Assembly (NCBI RefSeq): GCF_003217775.1 | Contig: NZ_QJVJ01000011.1 | Coordinates: 186,001 to 250,000 of the forward strand | Source: Paenibacillus flagellatus | GTDB lineage: Bacteria > Bacillota > Bacilli > Paenibacillales > NBRC-103111 | Direction: 5' to 3' | DNA length: 64,000 nt | Shown here: positions 18,639 through 27,804 of the stretch, one piece after another | How the letters are laid out: each line of letters begins with the position of its first letter | How positions within the stretch are numbered: position 1 is the stretch's first letter | The notes under the pieces: model-generated | Database searches by the model: none | What the model saw: only the letters and a program-made list of their open reading frames with translations | What the model was told of the DNA's origin: nothing | Made by a program: the position numbers and the translations under genes

Positions 18639-19522
18639 TTCGCTGTCCCCTTCCGATCGTAGTATTGCATGAAGACGTCCTCCAAGTTCTGGGTGAACAG
18701 ATCGATGCTGCGCACGTCATACTTCGCCGTCTCCGCCACGAACCGGTCGTAATTGCCTTGGACGGCCACCCGTACCCGTTCACCCTCGTGCGATTCCACG
18801 ATCAGACCGGACTCCGCGAACGATTTCGCCTCTTCCCGGCTGCTGAAGGTCACCTCGAACAGCTTCCGCTGCATCGATTGCAGCTCGCGGATCTGTTTGA
18901 CGGCGATAAGGACGCCGTCCTTGATAATGGCGGCACGGTCGCACGTCCGCTCGATTTCCGGGAAGCTATGCGACGACATCAAGAACGTTTTCCCTCGGGC
19001 TTTCTCCTCCAGCACGATCTCGATGAACACGTTCTGCATCAGCGGGTCGAGTCCGGACGTCGGCTCATCCAAGACGATCACGTCGGGATCGTGCATGAAC
19101 GCCGCCACGATACCTACCTTTTGCTTCATCCCTTTGGACATTTTGCGGATCGGGGTGCGGACGTCGAACTGAAGACGGTCGATCAGGCGGTCCCGCTTCG
19201 TCCGGTCCTTCACGCCCTGCATATCGGCTATGAAATCGAGGAACGATTGACCGGTCATCCCTTCGATAAAGGCGATTTCTCCCGGCAAGTAGCCGATGAG
19301 CGACTGTACCGCCCCCTGATCCTTCCACGTGTCCAACCCGTTCACTTTCACATATCCTTTATCCGGCTTCATGAAGCCCATAATATGCCGGATCGTCGTC
19401 GATTTCCCCGCCCCGTTCGGTCCGAGGAAGCCGAATACCTCGCCCTTTTCCACCGCGAACGATACGTCGAAAATGCCTTTCCCATTCGGGAACGTTTTCG
19501 TCAAATGCTGAACGGTCAACAT
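18635..19522 (-). CDS. ABC exporter ATP-binding protein
   Basis: 295 residues. Walker A is GPNGAGKST, the signature is a variant (MSKGMKQK), Walker B is VIVLDEPTSGLDP, and the H-loop is MSSHSF. A C-terminal extension (about 215-295) is typical of drug/lantibiotic-type ABC ATPases. The start at 19522 (MLTVQHL) follows GGAGGTG by six bases; an upstream ATG at 19540 would place the RBS inside the gene. A -35 TTGACG (19604-19609) and -10 TATAGT (19582-19587), 16 bases apart, precede it. One of two TetR-type operators (19548-19573) lies just downstream of this -10. Confidence 0.92.
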   Translation of the reverse strand: MLTVQHLTKTFPNGKGIFDVSFAVEKGEVFGFLGPNGAGKSTTIRHIMGFMKPDKGYVKVNGLDTWKDQGAVQSLIGYLPGEIAFIEGMTGQSFLDFIADMQGVKDRTKRDRLIDRLQFDVRTPIRKMSKGMKQKVGIVAAFMHDPDVIVLDEPTSGLDPLMQNVFIEIVLEEKARGKTFLMSSHSFPEIERTCDRAAIIKDGVLIAVKQIRELQSMQRKLFEVTFSSREEAKSFAESGLIVESHEGERVRVAVQGNYDRFVAETAKYDVRSIDLFTQNLEDVFMQYYDRKGTAK

Positions 19523-19547
19523 GCCGGGCACCTCCATCATGGAATAA

Positions 19548-19573
19548 TGAAATATTTAAGATCACATATTTCA
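19548..19573. promoter_or_regulatory. Operator 1, proximal to the ABC exporter
   Basis: Inverted repeat TGAAATAT - 10 bases - ATATTTCA, just downstream of the exporter -10 box. Same arms and spacing as the site at 19618-19643. Confidence 0.75.
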
Positions 19574-19581
19574 TATGTTAT

Positions 19582-19609
19582 ACTATACCCGAGGCGCGAT
19601 AGGCGTCAA
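19582..19609 (-). promoter_or_regulatory. Promoter of the ABC exporter operon
   Basis: Minus strand: TTGACG (19604-19609), 16-base spacer, TATAGT (19582-19587). Confidence 0.65.
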
Positions 19610-19617
19610 TGATTTTG

Positions 19618-19643
19618 TGAAATATATTTATTTATATATTTCA
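19618..19643. promoter_or_regulatory. Operator 2, proximal to the TetR gene
   Basis: Inverted repeat TGAAATAT - 10 bases - ATATTTCA, exactly 70 bases from operator 1 and identical in arm sequence and spacing. It is 40 bases upstream of the TetR start codon, in the expected promoter zone. Confidence 0.75.
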
Positions 19644-19682
19644 TTAATTTTAAAATTATGCTACGGGGCAAGGAGTACGCCG

Positions 19683-20276
19683 ATGAACGGTTTCGAAAAA
19701 CGAGCCAGCCTGATCAAAGAAAAAATTAAAAAAACGACGTTGGACATGCTCCGGACATCGGATCCGAAACGGATTCGGATCGCGGACATCGCCAAGCGGG
19801 CCGACGTGTCGCAGGTGACGATTTACAACTATTTCGGCAGCAAGGAAGCGCTGCTGCAAGACGTGTTCAAAAGCTTCGTGGACGGGGCGGTACGCGATTT
19901 CGAGAACTATATGGCCGAGAAGCGCACACTGAAGGAACGGATCGAGTATATCCTTTTCCGGGAAAAAGAAGCGTACCGGGATTTTCCGCCCCGCCTGATC
20001 AAGGAGATGCTGATCGAGGACCACGAGCTGACCCGGTACATCGAGGAGCTGTATAAGGAAAAAACGATTCCGTTAACCGTCCAAATGATTCAGGAAGGCA
20101 AAGATAGCGGAGAAATTTCGCAGGACGTCTCCATCGAGAGCGTGCTGGCGATGATCCGGCTTTATCTGAGCCAGTACGAAACCATTTTGGAGATGGCGGA
20201 GCAGAGCGGGGATATGGACCGTTTTATCAAAGGCATGGTTCATCTGTTCTTTTACGGCGTTTGCGGGAAAAGCTGA
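19683..20276 (+). CDS. TetR/AcrR-family repressor
   Basis: 197 residues. The N-terminal HTH (about 8-55: RIADIAKRADVSQVTIYNYFGSKEALLQ) is classic TetR; the C-terminal all-helical domain (about 75-190) binds ligand. Start at 19683 (MNGFEKR) after GGCAAGGAG. Divergent from the ABC exporter with two matched operators between them, so it almost certainly represses the exporter and itself; the inducer is unknown. Confidence 0.93.
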   Translation: MNGFEKRASLIKEKIKKTTLDMLRTSDPKRIRIADIAKRADVSQVTIYNYFGSKEALLQDVFKSFVDGAVRDFENYMAEKRTLKERIEYILFREKEAYRDFPPRLIKEMLIEDHELTRYIEELYKEKTIPLTVQMIQEGKDSGEISQDVSIESVLAMIRLYLSQYETILEMAEQSGDMDRFIKGMVHLFFYGVCGKS

Positions 20277-20302
20277 CCCTCGCGGGGGCGCGGCTGGTAA
20301 TG

Positions 20303-20402
20303 TCTTGTTAGCGGCCCTTATACGGACAGAAGTCCGTTTCTCCGACCGGTTTACGGTACTCCGGCGCTATTATTTACGGAAAACTCCGTGCTGGTGCCGT
20401 CG
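20303..20402. repeat. Cluster of short ACGGA-TCCGT palindromes
   Basis: Between the TetR gene and the odhB terminator there are repeated small inverted repeats: ACGGAC-4-GTCCGT (20322-20337), a degenerate TTTACGGTACTCCGG (about 20350), and ACGGA-4-TCCGT (20376-20389), the last two preceded by TTTACGG. The remaining bases of this gap show no gene. Confidence 0.5.
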
Positions 20403-20436
20403 ATTCGTTTCGCGCAATGAAGGCTTGTCGGTCCAG

Positions 20437-20472
20437 AAAAAAAAAGACGAGGGAACCGGATCCCCTCGTCTT
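20437..20472 (-). terminator. Terminator of odhAB
   Basis: Minus strand: stem AAGACGAGGG/CCCTCGTCTT with an 8-base GATC-containing loop region, followed by ten T, 44 bases past the odhB stop. Confidence 0.9.
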
Positions 20473-20515
20473 CCTCGACTTCGTGCCCGACAGGAGCATG
20501 CATTCCTCCTGTCGT

Positions 20516-21817
20516 TTACCCTTCCAGCAGCAGCGACTCCGGATCCTCCAGCAGCTCCTTCACCGTGACGAGGAACCGGACCGCCTCGCTGCCGTCGACG
20601 ATGCGATGGTCGTACGAAAGCGCGACGTACATCATCGGACGGTTTTCCATCCGTTCCTCGTCGATGGCGACGGGGCGCCATTGGATTTTATGCATCCCGA
20701 GAATGCCGACCTGCGGTGCGTTCAAAATCGGCGTCGACAGCAGCGAGCCGAATACGCCGCCGTTCGTAATCGAAAACGTGCCGCCTTGCAGATCGGCCAG
20801 CTGCAGCGCATTGGAGCGCGCTTTGCCGGCGAGGTCCGCGATCCGCTTCTCGATTTCGGCGAAGCCGAGACGGTCCGCGTCGCGCACGACCGGGACGACG
20901 AGTCCTTCCTTCGCCGCGACGGCGATGCCGATGTCGTAATATTTTTTGACCACGATCTGGTCGCCGACGATTTCGGCGTTCAGCAGCGGGAATGCCTTCA
21001 GCGCCCCCACGACCGCCTTCGTGAAAAACGACATGAAGCCGAGGCCGACGTCGTGCTTCTCCTGGAACGCCTGCTTGCGGCGCTTGCGGATGTCGAGAAT
21101 TTTCGTCATGTCGACCTCGTTGAACGTCGTCAGCATGGCGGCGGTCCGCTGCGCCTCGACGAGCCGGGTCGCGATCGTCTGGCGCCGGCGCGACATGCGT
21201 ACGATCTCGACCGGCTTCGCCGGGTCGAGCGCCGGCACGACCGGCGCCGCGGAAGCAGCCGGCTGCGGCGGCGTAGCCGGCGCGGCTGCGGCGCGCGCAT
21301 CGGCGACGTCGAGCCGGTGGATCCGGCCGCTCGGGTCGGACGGCGGCACGCGCTGCAGGTCGATGCCGCGCTCGCGCGCCAGCTTCCGCGCCGACGGCGT
21401 CGCCGCGAGCGGGGCGCCGTACGCCCCGTCGCGGGCGGCGTCGGCATCGTCGCGCGCGGCCGGAGCCGGCGACGGCTGCAGTTGCGGCTGCGGCGCCGCT
21501 GCGGCAGCCGCGTCAGCCGCTCCGCCGGCGGCGGCCTGCGCCGGCTCCGCGGCGGGCGGCGCGGCGTTTCCGCCGGCGGCCGCGCCTTCGCGGATCGTGC
21601 CGATCACCTCGCCGACGCGGACCGTCTCGCCTTCTCCCTTGCGGATGTCGGCGACGACGCCGGACGATTCCGCGTTTACTTCCAAATTCACCTTATCCGT
21701 CTCGAGCTCGGCCAGCAAATCGCCTTGCCCGACCGTATCTCCGACCTTCACGACCCATTTCGCGATCGTGCCTTCGGTTATCGATTCGCCCATCTCGGGC
21801 ACTTTGATTTCGGACAT
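20516..21817 (-). CDS. odhB: Dihydrolipoyllysine succinyltransferase (2-oxoglutarate dehydrogenase E2)
   Basis: 433 residues. Lipoyl domain (1-75) with lipoylated K42 in ETDKVNL; Ala/Pro-rich swinging linker; E3-binding domain (about 135-172: [15 protein letters not shown]); catalytic acyltransferase domain with H404 and D408 in SYDHRIVDG. Ends SLLLEG, as in the E2o family. Follows odhA by 55 bases; the two encode the TCA-cycle E1 and E2 subunits, with E3 (lpd) elsewhere. Confidence 0.96.
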   Translation of the reverse strand: MSEIKVPEMGESITEGTIAKWVVKVGDTVGQGDLLAELETDKVNLEVNAESSGVVADIRKGEGETVRVGEVIGTIREGAAAGGNAAPPAAEPAQAAAGGAADAAAAAAPQPQLQPSPAPAARDDADAARDGAYGAPLAATPSARKLARERGIDLQRVPPSDPSGRIHRLDVADARAAAAPATPPQPAASAAPVVPALDPAKPVEIVRMSRRRQTIATRLVEAQRTAAMLTTFNEVDMTKILDIRKRRKQAFQEKHDVGLGFMSFFTKAVVGALKAFPLLNAEIVGDQIVVKKYYDIGIAVAAKEGLVVPVVRDADRLGFAEIEKRIADLAGKARSNALQLADLQGGTFSITNGGVFGSLLSTPILNAPQVGILGMHKIQWRPVAIDEERMENRPMMYVALSYDHRIVDGSEAVRFLVTVKELLEDPESLLLEG

Positions 21818-21872
21818 CGGGACGCCCCTCCTTCAATCGTTCGTATACATCATCCGCCTCGTCCGGCCGCGG

Positions 21873-24731
21873 TCACTCGGCACGCCCGCGCTCCAATGCG
21901 GCCGTTATCAGCTGCCGCTGCTCGTAAGCGTGAACGTTCTGGTACCCGCTCGCCGTGCTTGACCGTTCGGGCCGGCCGACGTAGCGAACCGACGCCCCCG
22001 CGGGAGCCAGCTCGCGAATGCGCGGCTCCATGAAGCTCCATGCGCCCATGTTGCGCGGCTCCTCCTGCAGCCAGACCAAATCCTTCGCGTTCGGGAACCG
22101 CCGGACGATCGCGGCGATGTCGTCCGCCGGGAACGGGTACAGCTGCTCGACGCGTATGACATGCAGCCAATCGAATCCTTCCGCGCCCGCCGCGTCCATC
22201 GCCTCTTCCAGGTCGATGGCGACTTTGCCGGTGCACAGCACGATCCGCTCGACCCGTTCCGGCTCGCTCCCCGGGCGGTGAGGCTCCAGTACCGGGCGGA
22301 AGCGCCCCTCGGCGAATTCCGTCCCGCCGGAAGCGACGCGCGGATGGCGGATCAAGCTTTTCGGCGCCATCACGATAAGCGGCTTGGCTTCCTCGGTTTC
22401 GCTCAACGCCGCCTGCTTGCGCAGCAGATGAAAATATTGCGAAGCCCGCGTCATGTTGACGACGGTCCAGTTGTTTTCCCCCGACAGCTGCAAATACCGC
22501 TCCAGCCGGGCGCTCGAGTGCTCCGGTCCCTGCCCTTCGTAGCCGTGCGGAAGCAGCAGGACGAGACTCGATTTTTGCCGCCATTTCACCCGTCCCGCCG
22601 CCAAAAACTGGTCGATGATCACTTGGGCGGCGTTAGCGAAATCGCCGTACTGCGCCTCCCAGATGACGAGCGTTTCGGGAGCGAACACGTTGTAGCCGTA
22701 GTCGAACCCGAGCACCGACGCTTCCGAGAGCGGGCTGTTGTGGATGGCGAACGACGCCTTCGCTTGGGACAAACCGTGAAGCGGACAATACGTCTCGCCC
22801 GTCGCCGCGTCGTGGAGTACCAGATGGCGATGGGCGAACGTACCCCTCTGCGAATCTTGGCCGCTTACCCGAATCGGCTTCCCGTCGGCCAAAATCGTGG
22901 CGAAGGCAAGCGTCTCGGCCAGCGCCCAGTCCGCCTTCTCGCCCTCGTCGAGCGCCTTCGCCCGCCGCTCCAATATGCGCTGCAGCTTCGGATACGTCCG
23001 GAATCCTTCAGGCCGCACGAGCAGCGCCGCATTGATATCGCGCAGCCGATCGAGCGGCACGGCCGTCTCCGGCTCGGGCCGTTCGGCTCCCGAACCCCCG
23101 CCGTTCCGTCCGCCGTCCGCCTCCCGCTTCTCGCCGCGCCTCATTTCCTCATACGCCTCCTGCAGCCGGGCGAGCGCTTCGCGCTTCATCCGCTCCACGT
23201 CGAACTCGGTTACGACGCCGGCGCCGATCAGCTTGCGGGCGTACAGCTCGGCGACGGGCGGATGGTTCCGCAGCTTGCCGTACATGATCGGCTGCGTCGT
23301 TTCGGGATCGTCCGATTCGTTGTGGCCGTAACGGCGATATCCAATGAGATCGATCAAGAAATCTTTGCCGAAGCGGGCGCGGAACTCGCAGGCGATGCGG
23401 ACCGCCTCCAGGCAGGCTTCCGGATCGTCCGCGTTGACGTGCACGACCGGTATTTCGTAGCCTTTGGCCAAATCGCTCGCATAATGGGTCGACCGCGCGT
23501 CTTGGCTGTCGGTCGTGAAGCCGAGCCGGTTGTTGACGATCAGATGGATCGTCCCGCCGTTCCGATAACCCGACAGCCGGTTGAAATTGAGCGTTTCCGC
23601 GACGATTCCTTCCCCCGCGAAGGCGGCGTCGCCATGGATGAGAACGGCGGCCGCTTTATTGAAATCTTGAACCGGATAACCCGGAGCGGACCGGTCCTCC
23701 TGCGCGGCCCGGGTAAACCCTTCGACGACCGGATTGACGAATTCCAGATGGCTCGGATTGTTGGCCAGCACGACGCGGATCGAACGGCCTTCGCCTTCGT
23801 CCACGTTCCGGTCGGCGCCCAAGTGATATTTCACGTCCCCCGTCCAGCCGTAATTGATGCCCGTCGAGCCTTCCGAGGGGACAAGGTCTTTGTTCGGCGC
23901 GTGATGAAACTCGGCGAAAATGTTGACGTACGGCTTGCCGAGCACGTGGGCGAGCACGTTCAGACGTCCGCGGTGGGCCATGCCGATCAACAAATGGCTG
24001 CCGCCCCGCCGCGCGACGCAGCGGATCGTCTCGTCGAGCATCGGGACGAGGGCGTCGTTGCCTTCGATCGAAAACCGCTTCTGTCCGACGAACGTCCGAT
24101 GGAGGAAGCTTTCGAACTGCTCCGCCTCGATGAGCCGGTTCAGCAGCGCCGCCCGCTCCTCACGGGTGAGCGACTCGTCGGCCGGCGTGCCGTTCTCGAC
24201 GCGCTTGTTCAGCCAGTCGCGCTCGCGCTCCTCGTGGACGTGGGCGAACTCGTAGGCGGTTGTCCGCGTGTATGCGGCTCTTAGCCGGCGGATCGCCTCC
24301 AAGCCGTTCGCGACGCCGGGCGGCGCGTTGTCCCAGATCGAAGAAGCCGGAATCGACTCCAGATCGGCCGGACTCAGGCCGTACGTCTCGGGCTCGATGA
24401 GCCGGGTGTCCGCCGTCGCCCCCAAGCCGAGCGGATCGATATCCGCCGCCAAGTGGCCGTACGTCCGGATATTCCATACGAGCTTTCCGGCCGCCACCGC
24501 CTTGCGCAGCATTTCTCCGTCGACCCCCGGTCCCGCCGCGGCGATTCGCCCTTGCGGCTCCCCCGTGATCGGAAGCGGAGGCGCCCCCCATCGGGCGAAC
24601 AGTTCCCGAAAAGCCGGGTCGACCGATTCCGGGTCGGCGGCGTACCGCTCGTATTGCTCCTGAACGTACCCCAAGTTGGGGCCGGCGTAGCCTTGCCAAG
24701 GATGCAGTTGATTCGTAACCCCGGTATTCAT
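21873..24731 (-). CDS. odhA: 2-oxoglutarate dehydrogenase E1
   Basis: Thiamine-diphosphate enzyme of the TCA cycle, 952 residues. The ThDP/Mg site GDAAFAGEGIVAETLN and a C-terminal transketolase-like half (SQRGTFAHRH, LPHGYEGQGPEHSSARLERYLQL) are intact. The start at 24731 (MNTGVTNQLHP) follows GGGGAGG by seven bases; a GTG/ATG further upstream is not supported. Transcribed with odhB from a candidate promoter at 24797-24825. Confidence 0.96.
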   Translation of the reverse strand: MNTGVTNQLHPWQGYAGPNLGYVQEQYERYAADPESVDPAFRELFARWGAPPLPITGEPQGRIAAAGPGVDGEMLRKAVAAGKLVWNIRTYGHLAADIDPLGLGATADTRLIEPETYGLSPADLESIPASSIWDNAPPGVANGLEAIRRLRAAYTRTTAYEFAHVHEERERDWLNKRVENGTPADESLTREERAALLNRLIEAEQFESFLHRTFVGQKRFSIEGNDALVPMLDETIRCVARRGGSHLLIGMAHRGRLNVLAHVLGKPYVNIFAEFHHAPNKDLVPSEGSTGINYGWTGDVKYHLGADRNVDEGEGRSIRVVLANNPSHLEFVNPVVEGFTRAAQEDRSAPGYPVQDFNKAAAVLIHGDAAFAGEGIVAETLNFNRLSGYRNGGTIHLIVNNRLGFTTDSQDARSTHYASDLAKGYEIPVVHVNADDPEACLEAVRIACEFRARFGKDFLIDLIGYRRYGHNESDDPETTQPIMYGKLRNHPPVAELYARKLIGAGVVTEFDVERMKREALARLQEAYEEMRRGEKREADGGRNGGGSGAERPEPETAVPLDRLRDINAALLVRPEGFRTYPKLQRILERRAKALDEGEKADWALAETLAFATILADGKPIRVSGQDSQRGTFAHRHLVLHDAATGETYCPLHGLSQAKASFAIHNSPLSEASVLGFDYGYNVFAPETLVIWEAQYGDFANAAQVIIDQFLAAGRVKWRQKSSLVLLLPHGYEGQGPEHSSARLERYLQLSGENNWTVVNMTRASQYFHLLRKQAALSETEEAKPLIVMAPKSLIRHPRVASGGTEFAEGRFRPVLEPHRPGSEPERVERIVLCTGKVAIDLEEAMDAAGAEGFDWLHVIRVEQLYPFPADDIAAIVRRFPNAKDLVWLQEEPRNMGAWSFMEPRIRELAPAGASVRYVGRPERSSTASGYQNVHAYEQRQLITAALERGRAE

Positions 24732-24796
24732 CGATATACCTCCCCTTGCGGCCGCGCGGTGAAAAGTCCGCACGGATGCTTACCTCTTTTATCACC

Positions 24797-24825
24797 AGTA
24801 TAAGCCAAGTAAATCATATTAAAAA
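24797..24825 (-). promoter_or_regulatory. Candidate odhAB promoter
   Basis: Minus strand: TTTTTA (24820-24825), 17-base spacer, TATACT (24797-24802), about 65 bases before odhA. Confidence 0.5.
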
Positions 24826-24918
24826 TGATCTATTTGGCATAAAACCGTTCTAATTTTGATATAGATAGACCGCACGCCCGCCGCCCCGGACGCCCGTTCC
24901 ATCCGGAAACGGGGACCG

Positions 24919-25566
24919 TCAAGCGTCCCCGTTCCACTCTTTATGGAACTGCTCCAAGTAGTTTTCCATAAAACGATGCCGTTCATCCGCGATCGTTTTC
25001 GCCGTTTCGGTATGCAGCAGCCGTTTCAGCTTCAACAGCTTTTCGTAAAAATGATTGATCGCCGTCGTCTTGCCGTGCCGGTATTGCTCCCTCGTCATCT
25101 GCTCGCGCGGCGGCAGCGCCGGGTCGTGGATCGGGTGCCCTTTCCACCCGGCGTAGACGAACGTGCGGGCGATGGCGATCGCCCCGATCGCATCGAGCCG
25201 GTCGGCGTCCCGGACGACCCGTCCTTCCGCCGTACGCATCGGCGTATTCTCCCCCGCGCCGTACGACATCGTCGAGATGATGTCCATGACATGCCCGGCG
25301 GTCTCGGCTTCGACGGACTCGGCCTGCAGCCACTCCCGCACGCGAGCGAGCCCTTCTTCCTTGGACGGATTGAGCTTCTCGTCCGCCACGTCGTGCAGCA
25401 GAGCCGCCAGCTCGCAGACGAACGGGTCGGCCCCTTCCGCCGCCGCCAGCCTCCTCGCCATCCGGACGACCCGCTCGATGTGCGGCCAGTCGTGACCGGA
25501 CGCCTCCCCTTCGTGGAACGCTCGGGCAAACTCCGTCGCACGGCTCAGCACCCGCTCACGCTCCAT
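24919..25566 (-). CDS. HD-domain phosphohydrolase (YedJ/YpgQ-like)
   Basis: 215 residues of the metal-dependent HD superfamily. Metal ligands: H24 in GHDWPHIERV, the HD pair in LAALLHDVADEKL and Asp in [13 protein letters not shown]. These match the YedJ/YpgQ branch, for which nucleotide phosphohydrolase activity has been reported. It overlaps the yqeM-type methyltransferase gene by 11 bases, so they are probably coexpressed. Substrate cannot be read from the sequence. Confidence 0.88.
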   Translation of the reverse strand: MERERVLSRATEFARAFHEGEASGHDWPHIERVVRMARRLAAAEGADPFVCELAALLHDVADEKLNPSKEEGLARVREWLQAESVEAETAGHVMDIISTMSYGAGENTPMRTAEGRVVRDADRLDAIGAIAIARTFVYAGWKGHPIHDPALPPREQMTREQYRHGKTTAINHFYEKLLKLKRLLHTETAKTIADERHRFMENYLEQFHKEWNGDA

Positions 25567-26371
25567 GGCCGCCCTCCTTTTTCAACGCCACGAAAAACGC
25601 GCGCTCCGTACCGACCGACGGCGCCTTCAGCGCAAAATCCGCATACCGCCGCACGTCCGCGAATCCGGCCTCTCTCAGCAGCGCCTCGATCCGATCCAGC
25701 GGGTACGCCCGCTGCACGTGGGTTTCGTCGATCCGTACATATTTGGCGCCGTCCGCCGCGGCGGTCCGTTCCTCGCCCCATTCCGACTCGCGGACGAATA
25801 TCGCCAGCTCGTGCTCGATCTCGCACCTCTCCTCGTCCAGCTCGCTCGTCCAAATGTACGAAATGTCGTCGTCGTTCAGCACGAACGGCTGCATCTCCGC
25901 ATACGACCGAAGCTGTCCTTCCGTATGAACGTCGAAGATGAACGTTCCTCCGTCCTTCAGCCCGGCATACGTCCGCCGGAACGTCGCGGCAAGGTCGTCC
26001 TCCTCGGTCAAATAGTTGATGCAGTCGCAGCACGACAGCACCGAATCGACCGGCTCGGCCAGCTCCCATTCCCGCATATCCTGCTGCAGCCACGTAACCG
26101 AACCGCCCGGCGCGAACGGAAACATCCGCTCCTGCCGCTCCGTCTTCTCCTGGGCGACGGCCAGCATGTCGTCGGACAGGTCGATGCCGTATACCCGAAG
26201 CCCCGATTGGGCGAGCGGTATCGACAAGTTGCCGGTGCCGCAGCCGAGGTCGACTACGCTCCGGGGAGCGCCGTACCGGTCCCAGCATTGACGGACGAAG
26301 CGCAGCCATTGCGGGTACGGCATCTCTTCCATAAGCTTGTCGTAAATGTAGGCGAATTGTCCGTAACGCAC
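25556..26371 (-). CDS. yqeM: YqeM-type class I SAM-dependent methyltransferase
   Basis: 271 residues. Motif I VVDLGCGTGNLSIPLA (about 39-54), motif II GIDLSDDM and the post-motif region VLSCCDCINYLTEE fit class I methyltransferases. Identification as YqeM rests on family resemblance and on its place after the yqeG-rsfS block. GTG start with GGGAGG eight bases upstream. A terminator separates it from cvfB, so it belongs to a separate unit with the HD gene. Confidence 0.85.
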   Translation of the reverse strand: MRYGQFAYIYDKLMEEMPYPQWLRFVRQCWDRYGAPRSVVDLGCGTGNLSIPLAQSGLRVYGIDLSDDMLAVAQEKTERQERMFPFAPGGSVTWLQQDMREWELAEPVDSVLSCCDCINYLTEEDDLAATFRRTYAGLKDGGTFIFDVHTEGQLRSYAEMQPFVLNDDDISYIWTSELDEERCEIEHELAIFVRESEWGEERTAAADGAKYVRIDETHVQRAYPLDRIEALLREAGFADVRRYADFALKAPSVGTERAFFVALKKEGGHGA

Positions 26372-26400
26372 CGTTCCCGCCTCCCTTTCGCCGCGAATGA

Positions 26401-26441
26401 TCTACAAACAAAAGAAACAGCGGCAGTCGTTCCTGCCGCTG
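26401..26441 (-). terminator. Terminator after cvfB, ending the yqeG-cvfB operon
   Basis: Minus strand: perfect 9-bp stem CAGCGGCAG/CTGCCGCTG with a 6-base loop, then TTTCTTTTGTTTG. Confidence 0.8.
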
Positions 26442-26492
26442 AAGCTGCCGATCCGGTCGGCAAACGGACTTGCTCGATAAGCCGGCGGATCG

Positions 26493-27392
26493 TCATTCCT
26501 GCCGCTCCTTCAGCCGCGTCCAGCTTCCTTCCTGCGTGACGAGCCCTTCCTTCATCAGCTTGCCGACCGCGCGCTTGAACGCCGCCTTGCTGATGCCGAA
26601 CCGGGCCGCTATAATGTCCGCCGGCGTCTCGTCCGAGTAAGGCATCGCCCCGTCCTTCCGCTCGCGCAGCATCGCCAGGATCCGGTCCGCATCCTCCTCG
26701 CGGCCGATCTGCTTCGGCTGGCGCATCGACAGGTTGACGCGTCCGCCCTCGCGTACGAAGACGACTCTCGCGTTGACGCGCTCGCCGAGCCGCAGCGGCC
26801 GCGTCCGCTCCTTCTCGTGAATCATGCCGATCGCGCCGAAGCCGAGCACGCCGCCGTCGCATATGACGAAGGTCCCCATCTGCAGCGGCTTGTAAACGGT
26901 CGCGTCGACTTTGCCGTTCTTCCAGGAATCCGGCGCCCGGAAGCAAAGCGGGGCCAGCTCCTTCTCCCCGGCCAGCTTGGCGGTCATCCGGCCTTGCCGG
27001 TCATGGTCGAGCCGGACGTAAACCCGGTCGCCCGGCTTCGGGTGCAGCTCTTTCGCCTCGGGAAGCTCCGAGGCGGGCAGCAGCAGCTGGCGGCCGAGCC
27101 CCATCTCGAGGAAGCAGCCGAACCGCGGATGAATGTCCGCCACCTCGAGCAAGCCGATTTCGCCCAGCCGGATCGCCGGTTTTTTCATCGTCGCCGCCAG
27201 CCGGTCTTCCGTATCGTGAAACAAAAACGCTTCCACTTCGTCCCCCGGCTTGACGGTCCCTTCGACCTCGCTGTAATGCAGCAAAACGTCCCGCGTGCCG
27301 TTGGTCAAAAAAAAGCCGTTCGGCGGAACCTCGCGAGCCACCATCAGCTTCATCGACGTGCCGGCCTCCAGCCGATCCGTATCCCGCCTCAT
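26493..27392 (-). CDS. cvfB: CvfB/YitL family S1 RNA-binding protein
   Basis: 299 residues. Tandem S1-like OB folds (LEAGTSMKLMVAREVPPNG, FGCFLEMGLGRQLLLP, GTFVICDGGVLGFG) are followed by a C-terminal winged helix (FGISKAAFKRAVGKLMKEGLV). CvfB binds RNA and affects virulence gene expression in staphylococci. The start at 27392 (MRRDTDRLEAG) is chosen because its ATG overlaps the rsfS stop (ATGA) and because the residues before KLMVAREV belong to the family's first strand; ATG at 27353 would truncate them. The cytosolic protein is coupled to ribosome-related genes. Confidence 0.9.
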   Translation of the reverse strand: MRRDTDRLEAGTSMKLMVAREVPPNGFFLTNGTRDVLLHYSEVEGTVKPGDEVEAFLFHDTEDRLAATMKKPAIRLGEIGLLEVADIHPRFGCFLEMGLGRQLLLPASELPEAKELHPKPGDRVYVRLDHDRQGRMTAKLAGEKELAPLCFRAPDSWKNGKVDATVYKPLQMGTFVICDGGVLGFGAIGMIHEKERTRPLRLGERVNARVVFVREGGRVNLSMRQPKQIGREEDADRILAMLRERKDGAMPYSDETPADIIAARFGISKAAFKRAVGKLMKEGLVTQEGSWTRLKERQE

Positions 27393-27736
27393 ACGAGCTC
27401 GACCACTTTCGCGTCGGACCATAACCGCTCGATGTTGTAATATTCGCGTTCGTCGCGATGGAATACGTGAACGACGACGTCCCCCAAGTCGATGAGCACC
27501 CAGCGGGCGGTATCGAGCCCTTCGAGTCCGCGAACCGGCACTTCCAGCTCGCCCGCTTTTTTGCGCACCTCCGTGGCGATCGCCTGTACCTGCGTATCCG
27601 AATTGCCGTGGCAAATGACGAAATAGTCGGCGAGCAGCGAAATTCCTTTCAGGTTGAGCACGACGACGTTATGCGCTTTTTTGTCCTCGACCGCTTTGAC
27701 GACTTCGTTCATGACATCATCCGGCGTTCTTGCCAT
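27389..27736 (-). CDS. rsfS: Ribosome silencing factor RsfS
   Basis: 115 residues. RsfS binds uL14 on the large subunit and blocks subunit joining in slow growth. Family motifs LLADYFVICHGNSDTQV and GLEGLDTARWVLIDLGDVVVHVF are intact. The start at 27736 (MARTPDDV) has GGGGGAA with proper spacing; the ATG at 27742 is too close. Overlaps cvfB by four bases. Confidence 0.96.
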   Translation of the reverse strand: MARTPDDVMNEVVKAVEDKKAHNVVVLNLKGISLLADYFVICHGNSDTQVQAIATEVRKKAGELEVPVRGLEGLDTARWVLIDLGDVVVHVFHRDEREYYNIERLWSDAKVVELV

Positions 27737-27804
27737 CAACATTCCCCCTAATTTACCCCAAAAAGTGAAGTGATGCTTCGCAGCGTAGTCCGATTACGCC
27801 AAGC

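Noticed and set aside
20417-24284. Long plus-strand frames antisense to odhB and odhA
   Set aside because: Arg/His/Asp-rich shadows of two fully recognised enzymes.
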